This document shows positions 24,505 to 31,557 of a DNA stretch of 35,611 nucleotides, in pieces (position 1 is the stretch's first letter; each line of letters starts with the position of its first letter). This DNA is from Candidatus Loosdrechtia aerotolerans. GTDB taxonomy: Bacteria; Planctomycetota; Brocadiia; Brocadiales; Brocadiaceae. The stretch lies in contig SOER01000036.1 of NCBI GenBank assembly GCA_021646405.1, positions 1 to 35,611 of the forward strand. The letters are read 5' to 3'. Position numbers and translations under genes: made by a program. A model generated the notes under the pieces. The model had not been told where the DNA came from, ran no database searches, and saw nothing but the letters and a program-made list of their open reading frames with translations.

Positions 24505-24543
24505 ATGGCCGTTGCCCCCCCGTGGTAAAAAGGCAACGGCCAT
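24505..24543. repeat. 12-bp inverted repeat after the HTH gene
   Basis: ATGGCCGTTGCC (24505-24516) and GGCAACGGCCAT (24532-24543) are exact complements around a 15-nt loop. No T-run follows on either strand, so it is more likely a protective or regulatory hairpin. AAAGGCAACGGC recurs in the terminator at 26069. Confidence 0.6.
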
Positions 24544-24566
24544 AACAAAAAAGGATGCCATGACCT

Positions 24567-24746
24567 ATGATTATAACAAGCAGCAAGCAGCAATACAATA
24601 CTAAACTCCTGGCCTACCTTCACGGGCTGCATAAATTGAGGGTGTCCGGGTGTCCGGATTCTGCCGGGCAAAAGGTGCTCATGGAGGAGGCACGGAGAAT
24701 AAAAGGGAAAATCGATGAATCTTTAAAAAGGGGATGTCAGAGATGA
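24567..24746 (+). CDS. Small 59-residue protein
   Basis: Not recognised. The frame begins MIITSSKQQYNTKLLAYLHG and contains GCPDSAGQKVLMEEARRIKGKI, a soluble helical pattern. Its end overlaps the start of the excisionase-like gene, consistent with a tight phage-style operon. The ribosome site is weak (AAGGATG about 14 nt before). Support is therefore moderate: the packing is good, but there is no family match that I can name. Confidence 0.45.
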   Translation: MIITSSKQQYNTKLLAYLHGLHKLRVSGCPDSAGQKVLMEEARRIKGKIDESLKRGCQR

Positions 24747-24952
24747 AAATTATCAATCCTAGTGAAGGCGGTCTGATGGATATGAAGCAAGCGGCAGAGT
24801 ATCTTAATGTCAAGACTTCTACACTCTATAGTATGTGCATGCGGAGAGAAATTCCATACGTAAAAATTGGAAGATTAAACCGGTTTCGTAAGATTGATTT
24901 AGACACCTGGATAACAGAGCGCATCCAAGAGGCGAACACGAACAATGGCTAG
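24734..24952 (+). CDS. Excisionase-like HTH protein
   Basis: The 72-residue protein carries a MerR-like winged helix of the excisionase/HTH_17 type: LMDMKQAAEYLNVKTSTLY, SMCMRREIPYVKIGRLNRF, RKIDLDTWITERI. Proteins of this kind bind att or promoter DNA and steer the integrase toward excision. Alternative starts are 24734 (after AAAAAGGGG) and 24743, which overlaps the upstream stop as ATGA. The methylase gene begins 8 bp before its stop. Co-occurrence with an integrase on the same strand supports the excisionase role; regulation of the element's own promoter is the alternative. Confidence 0.8.
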   Translation: MSEMKIINPSEGGLMDMKQAAEYLNVKTSTLYSMCMRREIPYVKIGRLNRFRKIDLDTWITERIQEANTNNG

Positions 24953-25784
24953 AACGCTTAAACCTCCCATTAACAGGATTGGCGGCAAACACTTTCTAGC
25001 CAGTTGGATCGCAGAGAAGATGCCGGGACATACGCTTTATTGTGAAGTCTTTAGCGGTGCAGGGCATTTACTCTTTGGTAAGAAACCAGGTCAGATTGAA
25101 GTGTTGAACGATGTTGATAATTACCTGATAGGTTTTTTTCAGGTGATCAAAGACCATGAGAAAAGACAAAAGCTAATCGAAACACTCCGGTATATGCCGT
25201 ATTCCCGGAAGCTATGGCAAGACCTGCGGCATCAATGGAAGACCGGGAACATCCCAGGAGATCCGATAGAGCAAGCTACGCAATGGCTTTACCTTAATAG
25301 AACAACCTTTGCAGGTGATCAGCGGCGAGGTGGTTTTGCTGTACCTTCCGTAACGGGCAGGAACCCGGCACAATCTTTCAGGGCCTCTGTTGATTCCTTT
25401 GAGGGTGTAGCAGAGAGACTACGAAACGTAACTATTGAATGCCTGGACTACCGTGAATGTGTCCGCAGGTATGATAGCGAGGATAGTTTATTTTATATAG
25501 ATCCACCATACTTAAGCAGCGGGCATTATTATAATGATTCTTTCACGCAGGATGACCACAGTGGCCTTACAGGCCTCTTGCACGGGGTAAAAGGTAAAGT
25601 AATGGTTACACACTACCAGAATGACCTATACGACGAACTATACCGAGACTGGCAAAGGTATGAATACCAGTCTTTTAAGGGTAGCCATAAGTCAGATGGT
25701 GAGGAAAAGCCAAAAACTACCGAGGTGCTGTATTGCAATTTCAGGCCAGAAGTCAGAACCAGGAACCTTTTTGAGGGGGTATGA
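24945..25784 (+). CDS. Dam-type DNA adenine methyltransferase (D12 class)
   Basis: It transfers a methyl group from S-adenosylmethionine to adenine N6 in DNA. The family order is visible: INRIGGKHFLASWI at the N-terminus, AdoMet-binding CEVFSGAGHLLFGK (about residues 33-46), and the catalytic DPPY in LFYIDPPYLSSGHYY (near residue 187). The length of 279 residues is normal. No restriction endonuclease gene is near, so it is an orphan, as often found in phages, where it may block host restriction or set replication timing. Its recognition site cannot be read from sequence. It overlaps the excisionase-like gene by 8 bp. Confidence 0.92.
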   Translation: MARTLKPPINRIGGKHFLASWIAEKMPGHTLYCEVFSGAGHLLFGKKPGQIEVLNDVDNYLIGFFQVIKDHEKRQKLIETLRYMPYSRKLWQDLRHQWKTGNIPGDPIEQATQWLYLNRTTFAGDQRRGGFAVPSVTGRNPAQSFRASVDSFEGVAERLRNVTIECLDYRECVRRYDSEDSLFYIDPPYLSSGHYYNDSFTQDDHSGLTGLLHGVKGKVMVTHYQNDLYDELYRDWQRYEYQSFKGSHKSDGEEKPKTTEVLYCNFRPEVRTRNLFEGV

Positions 25785-25787
25785 ATA

Positions 25788-25880
25788 ATGAAGCAATTTT
25801 CTGTTACAGATTTTTGGGTATGGCTATTCTATCTTGAAATATTTTTAACTTATGCCGGAATGGTCTGGATGCTGTTTTAA
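25788..25880 (+). CDS. 30-residue hydrophobic protein
   Basis: A short frame, MKQFSVTDFWVWLFYLEIFL and on to GMVWMLF, is almost entirely hydrophobic and would form one membrane helix. TGAGGGGG lies about 7 nt before the ATG and it starts 3 nt after the methylase stop, both favouring real translation. Tiny membrane proteins at this place in mobile elements can act in host interference or lysis, but no function is claimed. Confidence 0.45.
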   Translation: MKQFSVTDFWVWLFYLEIFLTYAGMVWMLF

Positions 25881-25897
25881 TAGTAATTAAAGGGTTA

Positions 25898-26118
25898 AAG
25901 GGTGTCGCTTCAACAGACACCCTTGGACGTTCAAGTCCGTGACGTCGGTTTAACCGACGTCACAAAAAAAGTCTTGCAATTTTCCGGAAAGTACGATAGT
26001 ACGTACCTATTGATAACAAGGCGTGGTCAGGACGCTATGTATAATATGCCTGGGGGAACTCAGGTAGTAAAGGCAACGGCTGTGAGACCTGACCTCTCAT
26101 GGCTTGTTGCCTTTTTTT
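25898..26118 (+). ncRNA. Chain of hairpins ending in a terminator (candidate RNA)
   Basis: In order: a 9-bp stem at 25898-25924 with a 9-nt loop; a short GGAC/GTCC stem at 25925-25938; a 12-bp perfect inverted repeat with 1-nt centre at 25939-25963; TTTCCGGAAA (25981-25990); a GCGT/ACGC stem (26021-26035); a 6-bp stem with GGAA tetraloop (26049-26064); and an intrinsic terminator, AAAGGCAAC/GTTGCCTTT with seven T (26069-26118). Seven potential stems in 220 nt, closed by a terminator, suggest a structured RNA. A 73-codon frame with GTG start covers it but has no good support. Confidence 0.5.
26069..26118 (+). terminator. Intrinsic terminator before the integrase
   Basis: AAAGGCAAC (26069-26077) pairs with GTTGCCTTT (26106-26114), with an inner TGAGA/TCTCA stem, followed by a T-run to 26118. 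It would stop transcription from the upstream operon before the integrase. Confidence 0.8.
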
Positions 26119-26143
26119 ATTGAAAGGACGGTGATAAGTTTTC

Positions 26144-27307
26144 ATGGGTGTAAGGTATCGGAAGTATCACAAGCAGTGTAAGCCTATTAACTGCAATGGA
26201 AGGCCTCACAAACGCCATTGTCCCGATGATCGGCCCAAGAGGTCTAATGGTGAATACAAAGCCTGTGGTGTCTGGTGTATTGAGTTTTTTGACGATAGCA
26301 AACAGTGGCAGTCTCTTACTTTCAAGGATGTACGGAATAAGACGGATGCCGAAAAGAGACTTGCTCTGTATATCTCAGACCGGGAAAGAGGACAATTAAA
26401 CCTGCCAAAGAAAAAGCTTACTCCTACCCTTACAGAGTATAGCCAGCAATACTTAGCATTCCATAAGAGGGAAAAGGAAAACACAAGACTTGCCAGAATC
26501 CGAGCCATACAGACACTATCACGATACCTGGGCAATTACAAACTGGATAAGTTGACTCCATTTGTCATAGAGAAGTTCAGACTTGAGAGGCAGGAAAAGG
26601 ACCAGGTAGGGGCAAACACTGTCAATGCAGACCTGGCATTTCTCAGGCATATGTTGAATATGGCCTGCAAAGAGGGATTAATCAGTAACAATCCATGCAA
26701 AGAGGTAAAGAGGTCTAAGGCAGCACAAACACGTGACAGGATACTAACCGATGCAGAAATCAAACAGATCCTTGATACGGTACAAGGTAAGGACCGGTTA
26801 ATGATCCTTACGGCATTGTTTACCGGCATGAGACTAAGTGAGGTGTTATCCCTATCATGGCAGAATATAGATTTCAACAGGGGTCTGATAGAGTTTAGCC
26901 AGGGTAAGACCGGTAAGTTAATTGCAGTCCCCTTGTCTGACCTTCTGGCAGAGGAATTGACCGAGTATAAGAACCAGTATGATAACCTTGGTGATAGGGT
27001 TTTTGATAACCGACCGGTAACGCAATCTGTCGTTGCCAGATACAGCAACTACTTCAGTGACCTATTCAAGGGCATGGGCATTTATAACTTTACCTTTCAC
27101 AACCTCAGGCATACCTTTTCTAGTATTCTCCAGGGTGAACTGGGTATAGGTGCTGTAGTGGTACAGACCATGACGGGACATTCCAGCTTGGGCATGCTAC
27201 AGAAATATTCCCATAGTGGATTAGATAACAAACAAAAAGCTATTCAGGCATTAACAGACCATGTCTTAAATATGCATAAGAATACCAACAAAGTGGTGAA
27301 TCTGTGA
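26144..27307 (+). CDS. Tyrosine-type site-specific integrase
   Basis: This 387-residue recombinase would integrate and excise the element. Catalytic residues are all present: R230 (TGMRLSEVL), K255 in SQGKTGKL, H319-x-x-R322 (HNLRHTF), H346 (GHSSLG) and the nucleophile Y355 (LQKYSHSG). Residues about 92-180 are the SAM-like core-binding domain. The N-terminus is unusual: residues 8-45 carry CKPINC, HC and CGVWC, a possible zinc-binding arm domain. It is set apart from the operon by a terminator and starts 25 nt later. The stop lies 7 nt before the right arm-type block (27314) and 80 nt before candidate attR. Confidence 0.95.
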   Translation: MGVRYRKYHKQCKPINCNGRPHKRHCPDDRPKRSNGEYKACGVWCIEFFDDSKQWQSLTFKDVRNKTDAEKRLALYISDRERGQLNLPKKKLTPTLTEYSQQYLAFHKREKENTRLARIRAIQTLSRYLGNYKLDKLTPFVIEKFRLERQEKDQVGANTVNADLAFLRHMLNMACKEGLISNNPCKEVKRSKAAQTRDRILTDAEIKQILDTVQGKDRLMILTALFTGMRLSEVLSLSWQNIDFNRGLIEFSQGKTGKLIAVPLSDLLAEELTEYKNQYDNLGDRVFDNRPVTQSVVARYSNYFSDLFKGMGIYNFTFHNLRHTFSSILQGELGIGAVVVQTMTGHSSLGMLQKYSHSGLDNKQKAIQALTDHVLNMHKNTNKVVNL

Positions 27308-27313
27308 AAATGG

Positions 27314-27333
27314 TACGACGAGAGCACGACATA
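27314..27333. repeat. Candidate integrase arm site, right
   Basis: TACGAC and ACGACATA words match the left block at 19469 in 16 of 20 positions and in the same orientation. The block sits directly after the integrase stop. Confidence 0.4.
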
Positions 27334-27386
27334 GCGAAAACAGGTTTTTTATATCCGTTTGTCACCAAAACACTTGCAATATTTCA

Positions 27387-27407
27387 TTTAATATGTATAA
27401 ATTATTT
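27387..27407. repeat. Candidate attR
   Basis: Direct repeat of 19313-19333 with one mismatch (core GTATAAATTATTT). It lies 80 nt after the integrase stop, the usual place for an attachment site. Confidence 0.6.
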
Positions 27408-27464
27408 ATTATTAATAGCTTAAAAAATATTTTTTAAAAATACTATTGTTGAAAGGAGATAAAT

Positions 27465-27497
27465 ATGAAGTATATTAGCGAGTATTCCGGTACTTAA
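27465..27497 (+). pseudogene. Ten-residue start fragment outside the element
   Basis: GAAAGGAG lies 8 nt before an ATG opening MKYISEYSGT, then a stop. The strong ribosome site suggests the surviving start of a real gene. The MKY-x-EY beginning recalls HypD hydrogenase-maturation proteins, but ten residues prove nothing. The remaining gap to 27650 is AT-rich, with no gene; the word AATTAAGTATGGTGTCCCC at 27570 looks like a transposon end. Confidence 0.25.
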
Positions 27498-27649
27498 TAT
27501 TGATTTAAAAACAAAATATCATAATTTATTTTGGCTAAAATCTCCATGAATAAATAGGAATCTCCAAAATTAAGTATGGTGTCCCCGGGGTTCCAAATCC
27601 AGATTGCAAAGTTTTGTACAGATTACGGCGAATGCGGGCAGGTTGCCGA

Positions 27650-28588
27650 TCAGGAATTACTCATGCGTGGATCAGCTTTGCGCTCCAATGCACTGCGGTC
27701 CCACCCACCGAGATCAGCTGCTGCTTGATAGGTGCTCTGCAAAAAATTTAACAGCACGGTATCAGGTTCATTAGCCGTTCGCACGGCCTCGTAAGGCAGT
27801 ATGAATTCTCTAAGTTCCTTATGATAGTAAGCCGCTTCCGGTTGAACAATGTATTCGCTAAAGCCTTCCGGCTCTGGATAGGCATATGAATAGAAGGCGG
27901 CCTCACCCAATCCTGCACCCGGCCAGAAACCGGCGCTTGATACCTCATGGGAATATGCTTCTTCTACCACCCAATCAGCAATATTAGGAACACCGCCCGG
28001 GTGTTTTGGTGCAGTCCGCCCCGAAAAACGTGTTACAGCCAGATCAAATGCGCCCCAGAAAAAATGTACCGGGCTCACCTTCCCAATGAATTGTGCACGG
28101 AAATCAGTGAAGGTGCGATACACTTGCAGTAAAGTTTGCCAGAATCGCCCGACTGCCTCCGGGTCATACGATGCTTTTTCCTCGATTTCAGGAAAGGGCA
28201 TTACGAGATTAGGGATCTCAACAGGCATTGGCCAGATGTGCGTTTCGATGTCCAGTTCGCCGAGAACCCTAATAATTCTCCGATAGAAGTCTGCCACCGA
28301 TATCGGCTTCAGCCCAAAGGAGCGGCGCTCCCTTTCGGACGTAGTAACATGCAGTCGGTGGTCATTCAAATCAAAGTCGATTTCGAAAGCGCGAGTACCA
28401 TAAGGGATGAGGGATGTTGTCAGCCCTCGCGAGGTAACATAAAAGGGGACGTGCCATGAGTGATTGATCCAGGGCATTTGTGAAAGACGGATTTTCCCTA
28501 CGATTTGGCTCCAAAGGTGGATTGTCTCATAGGTCTCTTGCCACGGCTCTAGTGGTAATCTCGGCCAGCGCTTGTTTTGTATGGTCAT
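27650..28588 (-). CDS. DUF5996 family protein
   Basis: This 312-residue protein matches the DUF5996 pattern: WPRLPLEPWQETYETIHLWSQIVGK at the start, PWINHSWHVPFYVTSRGLTT, an FDLAVTRFSGR segment and the HPGGVPNI / GFWPGAG block in the C-terminal half. Its function is unknown. It is soluble, with no signal peptide and no recognisable cofactor site, but many aromatic and histidine residues. AAGGAGG lies 9 nt before the ATG. It lies downstream of the THEP1 gene on the same strand after an 80-nt gap, and may be independently expressed. Composition differs from neighbours (fewer A/T-rich codons), perhaps from transfer. Confidence 0.85.
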   Translation of the reverse strand: MTIQNKRWPRLPLEPWQETYETIHLWSQIVGKIRLSQMPWINHSWHVPFYVTSRGLTTSLIPYGTRAFEIDFDLNDHRLHVTTSERERRSFGLKPISVADFYRRIIRVLGELDIETHIWPMPVEIPNLVMPFPEIEEKASYDPEAVGRFWQTLLQVYRTFTDFRAQFIGKVSPVHFFWGAFDLAVTRFSGRTAPKHPGGVPNIADWVVEEAYSHEVSSAGFWPGAGLGEAAFYSYAYPEPEGFSEYIVQPEAAYYHKELREFILPYEAVRTANEPDTVLLNFLQSTYQAAADLGGWDRSALERKADPRMSNS

Positions 28589-28667
28589 GACGATTTTCCT
28601 CCTTTATAGGTAAGCTTTATAAGGTAATTAGTCTGTGGTTACCAGAACTTTAATCCACACATATTCA

Positions 28668-29198
28668 TCACGTTTTTCCTATTATTATTTTCAGCATATC
28701 AAGTATTCTTTCTGACAGGTTGTTCCTGTTCTTGTAATCCACTGTTAGCACAGTAACATCCTTACGTTTTTTTATTCTTTCTGTAAATGCATCTCCGTTC
28801 TCTTTTATAACAGAGACAAGAGGCTTTTCACCGTTAAGAATATCACTTACCATTTCTCTGAACCTTGTCGAAAAAAGTTCCATTTTTCCGATTTCATCAA
28901 TAACAATAACTGATTTCGCCTTCATTGCATTTTCTAACGTTGGGATTGCCAGTTTCTCAAAAGAATCCAGATCTACCTGATACTTGCTAACCCGGTAATT
29001 GCTTTTGATATCTACATGAGCCAGGATGCCTTCTACCCCTTCCAATGTAACGATTTTAAATCCCGTACGTTTCCCCATAACCCGAATTTCTTCTGTATAA
29101 AAGCCTCCCGCATTCTCATCTAAAAGGGAAATAACCTTTTTCATTACTGTTGTTTTACCAATACCGGGTTTTCCTGTCAGTAGGATATGTTTTTTCAT
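28668..29198 (-). CDS. THEP1-type nucleoside-triphosphatase
   Basis: THEP1 proteins hydrolyse nucleoside triphosphates; a cellular role is not settled. The 176-residue protein has a Walker A loop at residues 9-17 (GKPGIGKTT), Walker B in VIVIDEIGKMEL (about residues 96-107) and the family segments GGFYTEEIR and GFKIVTLEGVEG. It looks intact and cytoplasmic. It starts 19 nt after the MTH1187-family gene, so the two probably share a transcript; the association of the two families is plausible but its meaning is unknown. No clear ribosome site precedes the ATG. Confidence 0.9.
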   Translation of the reverse strand: MKKHILLTGKPGIGKTTVMKKVISLLDENAGGFYTEEIRVMGKRTGFKIVTLEGVEGILAHVDIKSNYRVSKYQVDLDSFEKLAIPTLENAMKAKSVIVIDEIGKMELFSTRFREMVSDILNGEKPLVSVIKENGDAFTERIKKRKDVTVLTVDYKNRNNLSERILDMLKIIIGKT

Positions 29199-29217
29199 TG
29201 ACGTTGTTCGATTACGG

Positions 29218-29526
29218 TTATTTCTTTAAATCTTTTTCGAGTTCCTTTTCAACAGACCGCACCTTTTGATCTAACAACTTCTCCTTCTTATCCTTTCTTT
29301 CATCAAGCTTTACCACGGTATACACTCTCTCTGCGTTTTCCAGCATTTTATTATGACATTTTCTAATCAAGTCAAATACCTGATCACTATCCCCTTCTAT
29401 CACGGTGCTCATGGCATTTAGCCGGTAATCCAATCCACTCTCATGGATAACTCTGATAACCTTAGCAACCTGACCTGCCAGGTCAATCCCATTCCCGATA
29501 GGCAATACACTAATTTCTGCAATCAT
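29218..29526 (-). CDS. MTH1187/YqgV-family thiamine-binding protein
   Basis: This 102-residue protein belongs to the MTH1187 (DUF77) family, small ferredoxin-fold proteins, some of which bind thiamine or related pyrimidines. The pattern is clear: MIAEISVLPIGNG, LAGQVAKVIRVIHESGLDYRL, NAMSTVIEGDSDQVFDLIRKCH. The last 25 residues form a charged Lys/Glu tail (RKDKKEKLLDQKVRSVEKEL) longer than in typical members. It is soluble. GGAGGTGAAAG precedes the ATG at a good distance. It leads a two-gene unit with the THEP1 NTPase. Confidence 0.9.
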   Translation of the reverse strand: MIAEISVLPIGNGIDLAGQVAKVIRVIHESGLDYRLNAMSTVIEGDSDQVFDLIRKCHNKMLENAERVYTVVKLDERKDKKEKLLDQKVRSVEKELEKDLKK

Positions 29527-30429
29527 CTTTCACCTCCATTTAAAAATTTTTATCTATACAAACACTCTGTATTTTTAATGACGGTGGTTTTCATAATCGG
29601 AGTTACTCTTCCTTATTCAGCAGCCTCAGATATTTTTTTCATACCGGAACTTCTTACCGTAAATCCAGATTCATAGTATATGAGAAATGTACGAATTTCA
29701 AGCGCGAAAGCCGGGCTGCTTCTAATATAGTAAGAAGGACTTGTTGCAGAATACCCTCCTTTTTTCCCTCCCCCTTCACCCCCTGCAGAGCTTATCTTTA
29801 CCCACATCTTTCCCTTCCGGAATGCGGAATAATGCTATACTCGTTCTACTCGTTCCAACGCTCTGCGTCATGTTTCTACCATAAGATGGTAGAGATTCTA
29901 CAGGAATGATTGCCGTTACGAAAATGTCTTTATCTGCCGATCATATTTCAACTATCAAAGGCGGGACGCAGAGCGTCCCAGAGCACATTCCAACGCAGAG
30001 CATTGGAACGAGATATGGAGAACAAAAAGATGTGGGTAAGGATAAGCTCCGGAGGGGGAGAAAACCGTGTTTTGAAAATTTGAAAATTGAAATTGAGAAA
30101 TTGTTTCGTATCCGTTCGCTCCGCTCAGGACAAGTTTCGGATTTAGCATTTCGGATTTCACCATGCTACAAACAGCTGTTCCGATGAAGCCAATTGCATT
30201 TGTGCTTTTATCATAGACATTATTAAATCAAACTATAGTATTGACAAACTATCCAAAAGGTTCTATTAATGACAGAGGAGCAGATGATTATAGCACATAA
30301 AGCCGTAGGCTTCGATTTTCTGTATCCAAAAAAAATATGTAGGATGTAATCCCGGGTAACAAGAATAATTTTTGCTTCTTGTTACTGAAAAGATTGAGTA
30401 GATTATTAGCACAAAGGTATTTCATTCAT
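29527..30429. repeat. Repeat-rich gap before the PRPP synthase gene
   Basis: No credible gene. There is a GAATGCGGAATAATGCTATAC unit near 29820 (shared with 6295). Hairpins of the GCAGAGC type occur: 29963-29979 (GGGACGC/GCGTCCC), 29988-30008 (TTCCAA/TTGGAA), and a related half near 29853. A stretch at about 30060-30163 is the reverse of the MITE interior seen at 35466-35540 (GTTTCGGATTTAGCATTTCGG). The right 190 bp are AT-rich. Confidence 0.5.
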
Positions 30430-31557
30430 ATGTCTCAAGAGCACTGTATAAACCAACAAATTTTTTTCACCCCTGAGAGATTTGCACAGGAGCAGGTTCA
30501 AAAGATGGAACCTCCCCGGGGAAGGCTCTTATTTGCGGGATGCCGATCCAGTACTTATTTATTGACCAGGATCGTTAACCGGTACAAAGAACTCCTTGTA
30601 AAAGGTGGCAGCAAGAATGACATTCTCCACCTCGAGAATATTGATAAACAGTTTTCTGACACAGAAACCTGTGTCCGGCTGGATACCCACGTCAGCGGTT
30701 ACGACGTATTTCTCTTCCAGGCACTTTTTGATCCTATCGCCAGCCGTAGTGTTGACCAGAATTATATGACACTCCTTATTGCAGCCCGAACGTTCAGAGA
30801 ACATGGTGCAAATCATATCACTGCGGTACTGCCTTACCTTGCGTATGCCCGGCAAGATAAACCAACGCGGTTTAAGAGAGAACCAACAACGGCAAGGCTC
30901 ATGGCTGATCTTAGTATAGAAGCCGGCATTGACCGCTTAATCACATGGGCACCGCATAGTAATCAAACTCATGGGTTTTACGCAAATATATCAACAAACC
31001 TCCTTGATGCATTACCGTTATTTATTGAAGAGTATCGTCGTTTTCAGGATCATGACGATGTTATTGCCGTCGCCCCCGATGCCGGAATCTCGAAATTTGT
31101 AGGTCATTTTGGGAGGGTACTCAACTTAAAATGTGCTATTGGATCAAAATACCGTCCGCGTCCGGAAGAAGCTGAAATTTCTGAAGTCATTGGAGATTTT
31201 ACCGGAAAGACAACAGCCATTGTCCTTGATGATATGATAAGCAGCGGCGGTACGGTATATGCAATTATCAAGAAGCTGGTGGAAGAAAAGGGAATTCAAG
31301 ACGTTTATCTGGGAATTTCGCACAATCTCTGTAACGAACGTGCCTATAATTATTTGAAAGATTTACACAAAAATTATCATTTAAAAGAAATGATCGTAAC
31401 CAACAGCATTCCGCAGACAGATGAGTTTCAGTCCCTGCCATTCGTCTCGGTAAAATGTCTCTCAGATATCTTATGCAGAACTATTAATAGGGTCCATTTT
31501 AATCGCTCGGTAAATGAATTACTGTATCGGCCATTAATATCATATCTTAACGATTAA
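30430..31557 (+). CDS. prs: Ribose-phosphate pyrophosphokinase, divergent
   Basis: It makes PRPP from ribose 5-phosphate and ATP, the substrate of the pncB product here and of purine, pyrimidine and histidine synthesis. Motifs: LPYLAYARQDKPTRFKREP (ATP-binding loop), the catalytic histidine in WAPHSNQTHGFY, and the PRPP loop IVLDDMISSGGTVY. With a start at 30430 it has 375 residues, 50-60 more than the classical enzyme; extra sequence lies in the N-terminal half (KELLVKGGSKNDILHLENID) and at the C-terminus. The frame opens at a TTG at 30379, but the first ATG at 30430 (MSQEHC) is preferred; neither has a good ribosome site. The 3' end overlaps the convergent DUF362 gene by 11 bp. Confidence 0.88.
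   Translation: MSQEHCINQQIFFTPERFAQEQVQKMEPPRGRLLFAGCRSSTYLLTRIVNRYKELLVKGGSKNDILHLENIDKQFSDTETCVRLDTHVSGYDVFLFQALFDPIASRSVDQNYMTLLIAARTFREHGANHITAVLPYLAYARQDKPTRFKREPTTARLMADLSIEAGIDRLITWAPHSNQTHGFYANISTNLLDALPLFIEEYRRFQDHDDVIAVAPDAGISKFVGHFGRVLNLKCAIGSKYRPRPEEAEISEVIGDFTGKTTAIVLDDMISSGGTVYAIIKKLVEEKGIQDVYLGISHNLCNERAYNYLKDLHKNYHLKEMIVTNSIPQTDEFQSLPFVSVKCLSDILCRTINRVHFNRSVNELLYRPLISYLND

Larger units (their letters stand above)
19313..27407 (+). mobile_element. 8.1-kb integrative element (satellite-like)
   Basis: The outer limits are a 21-bp direct repeat with one mismatch, core GTATAAATTATTT, at 19313-19333 and 27387-27407. All enclosed genes run on the plus strand and end with a tyrosine integrase 80 nt from the right repeat. 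The content is replication (CHC2 primase-like, DUF3987), regulation (RHH, two HTH proteins), a Dam-type methylase and integration. No structural, portal, large terminase, lysis or mobilisation gene is recognisable. This suggests a phage satellite or a small autonomous integrative element. The target lies beside a YkgJ gene, not in a tRNA. Confidence 0.7.

Noticed and set aside
25902-26123. 73-residue frame with GTG start
   Set aside because: It runs through hairpins and the terminator before the integrase; no family pattern and a poor start.
29906-30187. 93-residue frame in the gap before prs
   Set aside because: It is made of GCAGAGC hairpins and the reversed MITE interior.
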